Positions 1 through 11,547 of a stretch of 64,000 bases of DNA are shown here, in pieces (position 1 is the first letter of the stretch; each line of letters starts with the position of its first letter). Origin of the DNA: Beta vulgaris subsp. vulgaris (Eukaryota; Streptophyta; Magnoliopsida; Caryophyllales; Amaranthaceae). The stretch lies in the NCBI RefSeq assembly GCF_026745355.1, contig NC_079205.1, forward strand, positions 44,907,558 through 44,971,557, written 5' to 3'. The notes below the pieces were generated by a model. It saw nothing but the letters and a program-made list of their open reading frames with translations, ran no database searches and was not told the DNA's origin. Both the position numbers and the translations under genes were made by a program.

Positions 1-501
1 TAATCCGTTCACTAAAATAAATGCGAAAAAGTATGCCATGATAGCCATTTCTTGTTTAGCTTGGGAGCTGAATACTCACCGATAGGTTATGCAATGTATG
101 TACGCGAATATATAGAAATTATTAAGAGAAGATTAAAGTTTGACGTCAAAAATTTGGTGGCAAATGTTTATGAGAAAAGTAAACATATATACTGAATACT
201 AATCCGTAAGCCATAAGCTATATAAAAGACCATTTCTTTGCATCTAGAATAAAATCACTTCAAATGTTTAATTTTCCTCTTTCTAGATATTTAAATGCGT
301 AGCACCAAACAATTGATATTTGAATGTTCATCCATTGCAAATAAAAGAATAATTGGATTATTCCACATTAATGACAATACTCTCTATTACTACCCTAGAG
401 TAGATATAGTATGAGATAAAGAACTCCTTTTCATGGCTCATTATAACCTTAGTTTAATACAATTATTGGATCCCCTAAAAAACAACAATTGGATTGGAGT
501 T
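1..501. other. AT-rich intergenic DNA, nothing recognised
   Basis: No open frame with recognisable similarity, no terminal repeats and no RNA gene can be seen here. Confidence 0.4.
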
Positions 502-509
502 GTGCTGAT

Positions 510-1068
510 TAGGGCTATTTAGAGTGCGGTCTGGACCGCACCAAACCGCAACCAAAACCGTTTTTTCGTGGTTTGGGTTGGTTTGAGGTTTTAAAATTGC
601 GGTTTGGATTGTGATTTCAAGGAAACCGCGATTTGCGGTTTGGGTTGGGGTTTAATTTTTGTAAATCGAAATCGCAGTGTAAAACATAATCTTATATGAT
701 TCTTTTTTGAAAAAAAATTAAAAATAAACTTCACAAGATGGCATACAAGTATACAACTGGAAAAAAAGTTTGACGTAAATAATTTGGACACTTTTGATAA
801 ATTATTATTTATGTTTAATTATGAAGTCAATTTCGTATTTATTTGAACTCTTTATATTTATTAACAAATTTTTTTTTCTTAGATTATAAAATTAATGTCG
901 CGAAGGAAAAAAATGTTTCAACAGCAAACCAAACCGTTTGCGCGGTTCGATTTGTGTTGGTTTGAGCAAAATAGCAGTGCAGTTTGGGGTGGAAAAATGT
1001 CAAACGATATATTTGCGTTTTGGGCTGGGTATCCCAAACCACAGCAACCCAAACCGCGAACACCCCCA
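510..1068. mobile_element. hAT-type non-autonomous element (MITE, 559 bp)
   Basis: The ends form an imperfect inverted repeat. The left end begins TAGGGCTATTTAGAGTGCGG and the right end, read in reverse, begins TGGGGGTGTTCGCGGTTTGG, which resembles the (C/T)AGGGGTGTTC ends common in plant hAT MITEs. Inside, both ends carry repeated AAACCGCAA/TTGCGGTTT motifs. The flanks are gtgctgat (502-509) and gtgctagt (1069-1076), an 8-bp target duplication with two mismatches. There is no transposase; open frames inside are chance products of the repeats. Confidence 0.7.
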
Positions 1069-1329
1069 GTGCTAGTTATTGCACATAATATGTATACTTT
1101 AAAAGATTACATATTGATTTTGAGTGAATTTGGATTGTTTTGAGCGGATCCAAAACCATTTAATAGCTTGCTGGATCAACACAAAACTGAACAATTTGAA
1201 TCTTGAAGAATTTCTCTCAATATGGAACAAAAATGTGATTTTACTTTACTACGCAAAAGAACGATAAAATAGGTTTGAGGCGCAACGATTTGGTTGGGGG
1301 CTTTCAACCCTTGAAAGCTTGCTTGATTG

Positions 1330-4090
1330 AATAAACCCCAAACTTTTGAGAAATTTATACAATTTTTTGTTTCATTGTCTAGAAGCCTGTTTAAGGCCAT
1401 ATACAGACTTTTTCAGCTTGCAAACTTGATCATGATCAGCCTTGTCATATCCAGGAGGAGGCAACATGTAAACTTCCTCATCTAAATAGCCATGTAAAAA
1501 CGCATCATTGACATCTAATTGACACATAGGCCAATGATGAGCAACAACCACATCAATTAACACCCTGACAGTGGCTAACTTAGCATCTAGTGCAAATGTT
1601 TGTGTGAAGTCTTGACCTTCCACTTAATGATACATAATGGCTACCAAACGAGCCTTATATCTATCAATACTCCCACATGGATTCAATTTGGTTTGTAGAC
1701 CCATTTTGAACCAATAGCTCTTTTGCCAGCAGGAAGGAGAGTTAACTCCCATGTATGATTGGCTTTAAGAGCCTCCAACTCCTTATTCATGGCTGTAACC
1801 CAGTGAGGATTATTTTTGGCTTGATTATAGTGTTTCGATTTAGAAATTGGGAGAGAGGCAACAACAAAAGAGGCAGATACACTAGAAGTATCAGATGAAT
1901 GAGATAAAACTAAGTTGTGAGGGACATATGTAGTAATGAAATATGTCAATTTTGTAGAGGGTTTAATATGTCTAGAAGAGTATCTAGGTAAATGAAAAAT
2001 ACAAGGAGATGAAATAGGAGGAGTAACAAAATCAGGGTAGGAAGCAAGTATAGGAGAAGAAACAAAATGAAAATGAGCAGGTGTATGAGGAGAAGTAGAA
2101 GTAGATACATCATATGAGGAGAAGGGTGAGAAAAATCGAGAATAGGTGAGTCAGATGAAGTAGGAGGAACTATAGAAGGAATATCATCCATAGTAAGACT
2201 AAAATTCACAAGAGGAACTTGGAAAGATTTCTTGTGTTGCACAACATCAGTATAAGGAAACACATTTTGAAAAAAAAAAAATAATGTCACTGGAAAAAAA
2301 AAAACATGTATGAGTGTGAAGATCATAAACCTTGTAGGCCTTTTGACCATATGGGTAGCCCAAAAAAATACATTCAAACTTGTCGTTATTCACATTCATG
2401 TTATAAGCATAACATAGACAACCCAGAACCCTCAAATTCTCATAAGATGGTTGTTAATGAAAAAGAATTTCATAAGGAGTCTTCCAATTTAATACCTTAG
2501 TTTATGACATGAGTAGCAGTAAGAAGACAGTCACCCCATAACTTTATAGGAATCTTAGCATAAAATCTAAAAGCCCTAGACAATTCTAATAAATGTTTAT
2601 GTTTTCTTTCTACCCTTCCATTTTGTCGAGGGACATATGGAACATTTTTCTGATGTATAATACCCTTTTTAGCAAATAAAGTTAGGCATTAATCCTTAAT
2701 CACTTATGTCCTATTGTCTGATCTTTTATGCTCTATTTTCTTATGAAACTGAGTCTCAATCAAAGTTAAGAAATCAGCAATAGTCTTAGCTACCTGCATC
2801 TTATTATGCAATAGAAAAGACCACACCACACTACTATGATCATCAAGCACATTAAGGAAATAAGAAGCACCATTCAGGGCTAACACCTTATAATGGACCC
2901 CAAAGATCTAAGTGCATTAAATCAAAGCTGTCAACAACTCTACTTTGACTAGTAGGGAAAGGCAGTTTATGTTGTTTAGAATGGCAGCACACTGTACAAT
3001 TATACTCTTTCAAACCTTGACAATTACAAATGTCAATGTGCTGCATTTTATACAGACAATATGATTGTGTTATACCATTCTAGATAACCAATCAGTTTAA
3101 AACGATGATCAACAGTATGTCCTCGCATTTTACAGTTATCACAAAACTTATTCTTGTCTTTCCTCCAGTTTTTTTTGTTATGAGCAAACACTCTCTAAAC
3201 TCCACCAGTTAGTTTATACATCCTTTGTGCTGCCATTGCATTGCTTTCAACACTAATTTCAACTTCACCACCACTAACTTCTCTTTGTTTTTCAACTTGT
3301 TGCACTATAGCAAATGCACGGTTAATTGCAGGAATGGGATCCATTGACAGGATATTGGATATAGTACTATCAAAGTCACTATTCAATCCAAGTAAAAATT
3401 ACATTAGCTTATCCTCCACTTCCAAATCTTGCAATTTCCTTAGGAAATTACAAGAACATGTGTCAAAGCACCACAAGAACAAATTGGAAACATCTTTAAA
3501 CTTTGTAATTCATCCCAAAGTTTCTTGATCTTTCCATAATATGCGACAATTGACATATTCTCTTGTTTGATAGCACTAATTTCTCTCTTCAATTGATACA
3601 CTGACGGTCCATTAGATTGACCAAAACATCCTTGCAACTTACACCACAATTCTACTGAATTCTTCACAAAACCGAATTCATCAACCAAATCTGGACTCAT
3701 ATAACTTAAAATCTAGCTCGCAGCCATGTAATCAACACGTTTCAAAAAATGAAATTTTTTATCATTCATCCGACATTTTCAAAAAGCCGTTGATGAAACC
3801 TTCTTTATTTTTCGCAATCAACGCTCTCTTCACATTTCGGTTCCATCTCATAAAGTTATCACCAGAAAATATGGCAACAACTAATGAAGAATTAGGATTT
3901 ACCGAAGAAGAAATGAAAAGAGGATCAACATTACCTCCGTTATCATGATTTCCTCCATTTTACCAATATTATTTCCGCCATTCAATAAAGCCTCAGAATC
4001 TTGAGCCCTTGAATCTCAATTCAGAATTTCAAGCAATCGCAAAAATTCTAAGAACTGAATCACAAGATCAACTAAACCTCAATCTCACGA
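1330..4090 (-). pseudogene. Copia gag-pol remnant (gag, integrase, 5' part of reverse transcriptase)
   Basis: The polyprotein survives as short open segments in different frames. A UBN2/Retrotran-gag piece lies at 3700-3195 (motif LKREISAIKQENMSIVAYY). An integrase-core piece lies at 2886-2704 (SYFLNVLDDHSSVVWSFLL). The reverse-transcriptase start lies at 1949-1683 (HTWELTLLPAGKRAIGSKWV) and continues at 1623-1330 (QLDVNDAFLHGYLDEEVYM, then KKSVYGLKQ). Stops and frameshifts separate all of these, and the catalytic YVDD box and RNase H are missing. It cannot encode a working polyprotein. The family call is firm; exact limits are approximate. Confidence 0.85.
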
Positions 4091-4099
4091 AAGATATGA

Positions 4100-4112
4100 G
4101 GCTCTGATACCA
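4100..4112 (-). other. Primer-binding site, initiator tRNA-Met type
   Basis: The minus strand reads TGGTATCAGAGCC directly after the LTR end. This complements the 3' end of initiator tRNA-Met, the usual primer of plant copia elements. Confidence 0.8.
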
Positions 4113-4381
4113 TGAAGAAGCTGAGATTATTTAAACTACAATCAAGAAATAAAGAAGAAGAAGTTTAGACAGAGAAAAATGAAGTGTATTTCTCATATAA
4201 CAGAATGAACTGAATCAATTATTACAAGATGTAATAAGGTTATATATATACATGAATGTCTAACTAACCAACACAAGGTATGCTGATTAGGAAAATAAAT
4301 GAATATAAATCTTATAATAATTACGTAGAGTATAATTACGGAACAAATTACTTCGCTATTATCTATATTTATTTTCAATCA
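4113..4381 (-). repeat. 5' LTR of the truncated copia element (269 bp)
   Basis: On the minus strand it begins TGATTGAAAATAAATATAGA and ends ...TTCTTCA, directly before the primer-binding site: the TG...CA layout of copia LTRs. The flank just outside is ggtcc (4382-4386). No partner LTR is visible in the window. Confidence 0.7.
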
Positions 4382-4386
4382 GGTCC

Positions 4387-5378
4387 GTAGCAAAGAGCTA
4401 ATATTTGTATATATGCCCATAGTAAATTATAAATTAGTAATAAGTAAGTGTTCTGTTTTATTTGTATATTTGCGTATCTTTTCAAATGCAAACTGATTGT
4501 TGATGATGGAGTAGATGGATATTGTGAATTGCAAAAAGATAAATGCTGCATTGGCTAATATCCAGCAAACATCTTGAAGGCAGAAGTCAAAAATCTTTTT
4601 AGTCTCTTCATTTTTGTATAATACTATTATTTTGAAATCTATGTACATTTTTTTGACTTCAGGCTCCTTTGCCAACTATATTGAATTGAACTATTCAAGA
4701 AAAGAATCTTGGTATGGTTGTTGTGGATATCTTTGTCATGTTAACCAATCACATAACCAAGTGTCTAAAATAGAATGGCAAAAATTATGTCGAAGGTACT
4801 TTACGAAAAACAATTATGCTTCATAATACATGTTTTATTTTTTTAAAAATTTGTCAGCTTAATAATCTTTTAATTTTTTGTGTTGAACGTGAATTTTGTT
4901 TGAACGGACTCGACTTAACTTTGAGATTTGAGAAATTTAATCACTGGATATTGTTGATCTGAACTATATCTCTCCATGTTATATTAATCCATTTGACACT
5001 CTACTTTAATCGTTAAATTACTGAAATCTTCTATGAGTTTATATATATAGGGCCCAATTTTCATTTTAGAACAGCACCCCATAAATCTCCAAGACAGCCC
5101 TAGTTTCAATCATATATTTATTGATTCACATGAAAAATGACTACTTTAAAACAAATAATCAAGTGAGCTGATCTTGCAATTAATTTTATTAGATTTTGGG
5201 CTTACAAAAGACTTGCTATTTTAAAACAATATCAAATTACATAATAGAGAACATTCTTCTAAAATTTTAGACACAACAATATTATAATGTATGGATTACA
5301 CGAATACGACTTTAGAGAGAAACAAAATTACTTCAAACGATTCATTAAATATTAATCATATATATCTGCCATACCTTT
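4387..5378. other. AT-rich intergenic DNA, nothing recognised
   Basis: No coding potential or terminal repeats were recognised between the copia LTR and the 3' flank of the first peptide gene. Confidence 0.4.
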
Positions 5379-5475
5379 ACGAATGAATGGATCAAGAAAC
5401 CAAGTTCAAATCACCCAGGAGATCCTATCTTCTATGAGAAGTGCTGCATATACAGCATGACTGTAGACATATTTG
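5379..5475 (-). other. 3' flank of peptide gene 1, shared with peptide gene 2
   Basis: The stretch containing ggatcaagaaac, then cttctatgag and catatacagcatg aligns by eye with 46620-46730 (gggtcaagaaac, cttcatcgag, catatacagtata) at the same distance below the other peptide gene. This shows that the duplication included non-coding DNA beyond the stop codon. Confidence 0.55.
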
Positions 5476-5511
5476 TAGCAACACGGGAGACGGACGGGGG
5501 GACGGCATTAT

Positions 5512-5733
5512 TCAATGTTCGAATTCATTAGGAGGAAATAATATGGGACTTCGCGAGGCGTTTGGCATCGGCGAAGGCGGTGATCGAGCTTGTACTCGAC
5601 GCGATACTACCCGCTTATATTTCTCGGAGAAATCAGCTGCAGCTGGAACAAAACCACCAAATCTTGCAGCTTCAGCATTACTAGTATGCGAGAGAAGTAA
5701 GATAAAAGGCAGGTAATATGCCATAAGAGTCAT
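5512..5733 (-). CDS. Small secreted peptide precursor, copy 1 (73 aa)
   Basis: The frame is intact and single-exon. I start it at the ATG at 5733 (a second ATG lies at 5724); upstream codons in frame lack an ATG. A hydrophobic signal peptide (MTLMAYYLPFILLLSHTSNA) is followed by AEAARFGGFVPAAA, a basic stretch KYKRVVSRRVQA, then RSPPSPMPNASRSP and a C-terminal PP...H. This is the layout of plant peptide-hormone precursors: secretion signal, variable pro-region, short proline-rich C-terminal active part. There are no cysteines after the signal. The PPS-P core recalls IDA-like, PIP or CLE peptides, but no family signature matches exactly, so I leave it unassigned. The paralogue at 46734-46961 supports it being a real gene. 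It is predicted to act outside the cell as a receptor ligand (inference). Confidence 0.6.
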   Translation of the reverse strand: MTLMAYYLPFILLLSHTSNAEAARFGGFVPAAADFSEKYKRVVSRRVQARSPPSPMPNASRSPILFPPNEFEH

Positions 5734-5841
5734 TGTGTTTTTTGCTTGCACTTGCAGCAACTTAAGTACTCACCAATTAAATAAGTGATCGGTTCTATTA
5801 CTTCTGATGTGTTGTTGCCTTTGTTGGTGTACAATTATACA

Positions 5842-5850
5842 GTTTATATA
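5842..5850 (-). promoter_or_regulatory. TATA box of peptide gene 1
   Basis: The minus strand reads TATATAAAC about 110 bp upstream of the ATG. The second peptide gene has its TATA box at nearly the same distance (about 100 bp). Confidence 0.5.
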
Positions 5851-5914
5851 GATTAGTTTTAGACTTTAGTAAGTGTGGACATAATGAGTTAATATAAGCT
5901 TAAGGTTAGTCGCT

Positions 5915-5920
5915 GGTCAA
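5915..5920 (-). promoter_or_regulatory. W-box-like site upstream of peptide gene 1
   Basis: The minus strand reads TTGACC, within gctggtcaagcg on the plus strand. The same core (gccggtcaagcc) occurs upstream of peptide gene 2. TTGAC is the WRKY-binding core, so stress induction is possible (inference). Confidence 0.35.
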
Positions 5921-6361
5921 GCGTTTATCACAAAGTATTAACTCTGAAGTATAAAGCATCTGATATAGAAAAAAACATTACGCGGGATCGGTAAATTAAA
6001 GAAATTAAGCCATCGGCCACTTGCCATTTGTTAAGAGTTGTTTGCTAAGATAAGTACTAATAGATAACTAGATTATATCCCCTCAAAAGAAAATAACTAA
6101 ATTTTATTGATTTGTTCAATGGGCAGTCAAAAGCTTAAATAAAGAGGATGGCATTTTACGAGTGCACATAGAAAAGAGATAGATCTTGAGGGTTTTTTAG
6201 TTAACAAAATATTGACCTAACGGTTAAATTAACCGTTGAATTAACGGAAATTCTCATAAAAGTCACGTTGTCAATTATGTAAAAATATAGGATTAGCTTG
6301 TGTAATAAGAACTTCGATTGTCAATGAGAATTTTTCAGAACTAGATATACCAATGATAATT

Positions 6362-7275
6362 GGATCAATTCCTCAAGTACCCCTAAAGTTTGGCGTAATT
6401 CACAAATTATCCCTCACATTTGGAGAATTTCTCATATACCACTAAGGTTTATATGTTTGTGCTCAAAATACCCTTACTCTTGACGGAACCCTAACGCCGT
6501 TAACTTTTTATCTTTATCTCTTCAGTTTTCTCTCGTTTCTCCCACCGTCCTCCATTGATGAACCTCCAAGTGTTCTTTCTCCTCCCAACACCTCCATGCC
6601 TTTCTCCCTCCTCCAAATCTTCAACTTCCTTCGTTCATCGATTCTTCATCCACCGATTTTTTGATGATTCGATGTACTTTGCTTGTGAACCACCAACACA
6701 CGACCACCACTAGAGGTGATATCACCATCAACGAATCATTAAAGGAAAGGGAGAACAGAATGCAGCAGCAAAATCGGTGGTAGACGCAGCAGCACCGACG
6801 ACAAATATATGCAAAAAGAGGAGGGAAAATCCGAGTAGAACGGGCAGCAGCGGCGAGATAAGAGGAGAGAGCAGCGACACCAAAGGAGCAACGACGCAGA
6901 AGAGGCCGGAAGAATCTCCGACGAGCTTAGTGGTTAGCTAAAATGGAAGCAGAGGGAGGAGGAAAGAGAGCTGCGATGGAAGATGATTTTTAAATTAATT
7001 TAACAAACTACTCGAAAATTCAAGGAAAAAAAAATGAATAGAGGATGATGTGAGGAGAGAGAATTCTCAGATTTAGAATGTGACAAATGCAGGATGGTGG
7101 GAGGAAAGAGACAAAACTGAAGAGAAAGAGAGAAAAAGTTAACAGTCGTAGGATTGTGTCAAGAATAAGGATATGAACATAAACACAAACCTCAAGTGTA
7201 TCTGAGGAATTCCCCAAATTTGAGGAATAATTTGAGAATTATGCCAGATTTCAAGAGTACCTGAGAAATTTTCCC
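6362..7275. mobile_element. Mutator-like non-autonomous element with long inverted repeats (914 bp)
   Basis: The first about 190 bp (GGATCAATTCCTCAAGTACC...) and the reverse complement of the last about 190 bp (GGGAAAATTTCTCAGGTACT...) align along their whole length at roughly three-quarters identity. The element is flanked by a perfect 9-bp target duplication, atgataatt (6353-6361 and 7276-7284). Long inverted repeats plus a 9-bp duplication are diagnostic of MULEs. The middle (about 6555-7085) has no transposase. It is rich in CT and then in CAGCAG/GGCAGC motifs and might derive from a host gene leader, but I recognise no gene. Confidence 0.9.
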
Positions 7276-7284
7276 ATGATAATT

Positions 7285-7978
7285 TCCTTTTATTATTTAT
7301 GTTTTTGAGCACATCTTGATATTATTATTTTAAAGTACTCAATATACCCACAACTAGTACTCCATATTATCTCCTTTGATCCTATCAATTATACTCACCC
7401 AAATACGACATTATGACCATAATTTATTTTACATAGAATAAAAAATCAGAATTTATTGTACATAAATAACCAAATAGAAAACTACAATAACTTTATTCTA
7501 AGTGAAGATAAAAATCAAATGATTTTCCACATGAAATAAAACTAAAAAGCAGAGGAAAAATGAATAATGACAAAAAAAAATGCATTAAACATTTTATTCA
7601 ATGAATCGCATAACAGTAAAAAGAATGAAGCAAATTATAGAAAAAAAAAAGTCAAATCAAATTAATGATCACATAGAAAACTTCAAAATTCAGTGCAATA
7701 TTGACACGTGGAGTATAAGAAAAAAATACAGGATTATTTTATATAATAAAAAATGATTGTATTGTGTGACTGTCAAAACTTAACAGGAAAATTTGCGTCA
7801 ATCATATTCAGTACAAACCAAGAAGCACACATCAGTTCAATAATTCAACACGTTATAAAAAATAAAAAATATCATATATTATATCCACAATCCACTTTCT
7901 TTTGTTATTCCCGTATTTCCTATTGAGAAATTTCAATATGTTTCCTATTTTGAATCGTTTCCCATTAGTTTTAAGTTA
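7285..7978. other. AT-rich DNA, nothing recognised
   Basis: No feature could be supported between the MULE and the tandem repeat at 7979. Confidence 0.4.
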
Positions 7979-8169
7979 CAATAAATATGTTTACACTATT
8001 GAGTAGTAATTCTTTAACTTTTTACCACTCAAACTTTTGTATAATTGGTTGTCTAAATTAGAGTAACCCCAAGAGCAATAAATGTGTTCACTCGTTTGTA
8101 GTTGCTTTAATCTTTTACCCCTAAAACTTTTGTATCATAAGGTGCTTAATATAGAATAACTCAAAGGGC
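7979..8169. repeat. Degenerate tandem repeat, two units of about 97 bp
   Basis: Both units run from caataaat(a/g)tgtt through gtagt...ctttaa and ttttacc(a/c)ct to aaacttttgtat. The second unit begins near 8077. Identity by eye is about 70-75%. Confidence 0.55.
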
Positions 8170-10433
8170 TAGAATCTTAATTTTAATTAATTTACTTTTA
8201 TTTAAAATAGTGGAATGTTGCCTATTTTTTTGAGTTGCATTGGTTTCTTCCTTGATTTCAAATAGGAACAAGAAAAGATAACGGATGGAGTAATTAACAT
8301 ATAAAGTAGAGTACAAAAGGCAGCTCACGAGCTCGCGAGATTTGACGTCCTCATTGGACGCCATTTGTCGCTCTTATTAAATGACATCCTTTTTTTTATA
8401 AAAAAAATAGAGTTACAAAGTAATAAAAATACATGTATAGAGTTTATGATAAGAAAAAATAAAGTTGGATTCACAACGAAAAACTTTAGTATAGTAAGTA
8501 GATTATAACTTTTAATATATAGTTTGGAAAATTATAATTTATGTACCATTAGAAAAGGTCTAAAAGCTACTCTAAAATAAGATTCATTTATGCTAAATTT
8601 AAATTTTGTATGAAAGTGACGTATAAAAAGAAATATTGACTTTTTATTTTATAAGAAATATTGACTATGCTAAAGTATTAAGTAACAAAATACTATTAGA
8701 ATTAGCAGTTTTCTACAACACCTATGCAGGTTGGAATTTGTGTAATATCCGACCCATATGGAGTCGAGTTCATCGTCACCAATGTGCCTCCAAGGCCAAC
8801 AACTGTAGAAACTTCCAAATAGGTCACTCATCCCAAGACTACTCCCAACTCATAACTGTTAGTTACCGAGTAACTAAAGAAATGAGCTTTCTAAAAGAAA
8901 TTTGCATCTTGTTGGAATGATTAGCCTACTAAATCTCTTTATCGCAATCATGAAGAGTATATTAGGGAGCTCATCTCTTTAGTTATTCTACCGTTAAGTG
9001 TGCTTGACTGTGAGTAGTGTCTTGGATCTGTTGTAATCCTCCATCCTTTTATAAATGCAATATAATGAAAATATAACATTTTGTTAGACATAGCGGTAGC
9101 GGAAATATCACCTGACGGAAATGTCACTCTAAGCAAAGGTTAAGTTGAACTAAATAAAAATAAAACTCAATTAAATTAATCCAGATATCCACAAAGAGGC
9201 AAAACAATCTCATACGCCCAATGTAGTAAATATGAAAGAATATAAGATGTCACAATGTCCTAAATAACCTCTTCCTCATTACCCACAAGACGAAACAAAA
9301 ATGCCTCATAATACTTGCCAAACATATCAAGAAACATCCACAATCAGTGAGTAGTAACTAGGAGCTCTCCCAGCCAATTAGGATTTATATAAGAGTTATA
9401 AAAGCCTTAAAAATCATGTTATACAAAGATATCTCAATAGTAAACTTCACATTATTATCAAATATATAACACTCAAACGAGATAACAGAACCTGCTAATA
9501 GAGTAAATCAACAGAATAAACAAATGGATAAATTAATACATATGAACTCAAGGATAAACAAAATAAACCTTCATTCTAAATGAAATAATAATATGAACAA
9601 CATAAATGATTATGACATTTCCAAAATAATATCCCTAACACGTTTCAGGAGGAACTGAACATAAGTGGATCATAACCCACTGTTCCTATTTGGTTATAGT
9701 ATTAGAAGTCTTCTCGCCTATGTCTAGTATGTCCACACTCTGATACGAGATAATACCCTACTTAGTATTTCTCGACCTCTGAAAAGACAACTAATAATAA
9801 CCAGGACGAACCTACATACCTTGCTCAATACGTAAGTATAAACTTTGTACCCTGCTCAGTACATAGTGATTGGTCACTATACTGCCTCATTAGTCATCAT
9901 CCTCAAACAAAAACAAATTATTAATAATAAAATTTCTTCGTCTGTAGAATGCCACATCAAGTCTTACATCATATTTCAAGAATCTTAGGCACTCAACCTA
10001 TCAACTCCAATTCAAAATAACTTCACAATTTCTCGACAATAATAATCATAATATTAACAATATCGTCTTAAAACAATCATTTTACTCATCATGAAATTAG
10101 AAAACAACGGAAATACGTATAATAACTTGAAAATAATTTAAGACCTCAAAACAGTATTATTTTTATCCAACAACCAACCAAATTCATACAAAATACCACC
10201 ATAATGAAATAAATCATCATAATAGGCCAAATATATTATAACCACCGTTACAAAGCAGAAGTTATATTTTCAATAATTATAAATATACAAAGTTACCACA
10301 AGATATACATAGTCAACGTGTAGATAGTATAAATACATACTAAGCATAAATATAGCAGATCTTGCAGATAGTATAAATCCTACCAAACACCAAAGGTCAC
10401 ACTTTCCACGCATACAATACATAACATATATAT
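8170..10433. other. Repeat-derived non-coding DNA with a possible LTR start at 8740
   Basis: No coding frame is recognisable. At 8740 the sequence TGTAATATCCGACCCATATG looks like the 5' end of a Ty3/gypsy LTR, and the following DNA has LTR-like character, but no partner copy, primer site or target duplication was found. Boundaries and class stay open. Confidence 0.3.
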
Positions 10434-10439
10434 TTAAAA

Positions 10440-11290
10440 AAAAACTGAAAGAAGTATTACCAACACGGAGCTTGCAAAAATATTCAAATGATGCTCATAT
10501 AATTTCTTCCCCATGTCTAGCAAAGTAGAGAGAACTTGCTGCTTCCGAGGCTTGCAAGAGAACCTCATCTTTCTTCTTTGCCCACACTCCTCCATGATCA
10601 AATATATCATGGGCTTTGTTATAATATCTTTTAGCTTAATAGCTTGATAGAAGACATTTATATTTTCATCCCTACACCTAAGCCAATTTAACTTGGCTTT
10701 CTGCAGCAGCAAAGAGAACCGATTCCTTTTAACCCTTGGCAACTGAACATGAGCCATTTTCTCATTGTGAATCAACTCCAGGTCATTCGGGTTATCACGC
10801 ATTGTATTCTGAGCACAAGGTAATGTCACTCTGGCGTGAATGACACAAGCCTCAACATCACCAAAACCCACCTTTTTCAACTCTTTCAAGGCCACTTTAA
10901 CCCTTCTGAACTTGTCCATAACATTATACATGACACACCCATTAATCTCAACAAGCCACGCTTGACTCACAATGTTAATCAAGCTAGGAAAGTTACACCA
11001 CATGTTCATGAATCTAAAAGGCTTCTTTTGCTTTTCATTAGGGTACATTCTCAATAAAATCGGAGTGTAGTCATAATTTCCTTCTGGTAACTTGGTAAGA
11101 AGGTAGCCTCATCCATCTCATAGACATCAATTGACTTTTGGTTAGCAATTGCTCAGTCAATTCTAAAGTACACCTTATGGTCCTCTTCTTGTTTATTATT
11201 CCAGGTGAAATGTCTGCTAGAAGACTTAACATCCACCAAGCTATAGTACCTCAAATACTCAATCATAGGCTGAATTTCAGAGATTCACAC
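10440..11290 (-). pseudogene. LINE ORF2 fragment: end of endonuclease domain plus linker
   Basis: Minus-strand reading gives the end of the endonuclease/exonuclease/phosphatase (EEP) domain (SRHFTWNNKQ, YFRID, ANQKSIDVYEMDEATFLPS), a frameshift with loss of part of the SDHSP-like end, then the EEP-to-RT linker in one open 206-codon frame (KPFRFMNMW at the start, KAKLNWLRCRDENINVFYQA later). In plant L1 elements this linker lies just before the reverse transcriptase, which is missing here. The fragment has lost both ends. It also forms one arm of the inverted repeat at 11150-11500. Confidence 0.75.
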
Positions 11291-11500
11291 TAACGACCCT
11301 ATCCTATCTGCTTATGATTGATAGGATTAAATTTTGTGGAGGATAGGATAAGGTGATTACTGAGAATCTCTGAAATTCAGCCTATGGTTAAGTGTTTAAG
11401 GTATTGTAACTTGGTGGATGTTAAGTCTTCTGGCAGGCATTTCACATAGAACAATAAATAGGAAGGGAACTAGAGGGTGTACTCCAAAATTGACATCTTT
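11150..11500. repeat. Large imperfect inverted repeat (hairpin) of LINE sequence
   Basis: The reverse complement of about 11150-11300 (aattcagcctatgattgagt, then ggtggatgttaagtcttct) is repeated forward at about 11350-11500 (aattcagcctatggttaagt, ggtggatgttaagtcttct). The pairing continues inward through cctatcctat / ataggataagg to a loop of only a few tens of bases. Arms are about 150 bp at roughly 80% identity. Confidence 0.8.
11355..11500 (+). pseudogene. LINE endonuclease fragment, plus-strand arm of the hairpin
   Basis: This is the same EEP segment as in the minus-strand fragment, with stops and an altered FTWNN stretch. It is too short to be functional. Confidence 0.6.
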
Positions 11501-11547
11501 ATATTATTATAGCCTATAAAATTTCGAACCTCTATCTGCTTTGCCTT

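Larger units (their letters stand above)
1300..4381 (-). mobile_element. Truncated Ty1/copia retrotransposon
   Basis: Read on the minus strand, the element runs 5' LTR (4381-4113), tRNA-Met primer-binding site (4112-4100), gag, integrase and the first part of reverse transcriptase. It stops near 1300, just after the conserved YGLKQ stretch. The rest of the reverse transcriptase, RNase H, polypurine tract and 3' LTR are absent. The sequence at 1141-1300 is not copia-like and I could not classify it. Confidence 0.8.

Noticed and set aside
5441..5716. Plus-strand 91-codon frame over peptide gene 1
   Set aside because: No signal peptide or paralogue; the minus-strand frame is supported by copy 2 at 46734-46961.
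8740..9130. Complete solo LTR
   Set aside because: Only a plausible TGTAATATCC start; no second copy, end or target duplication could be fixed, so it is listed only as possible.
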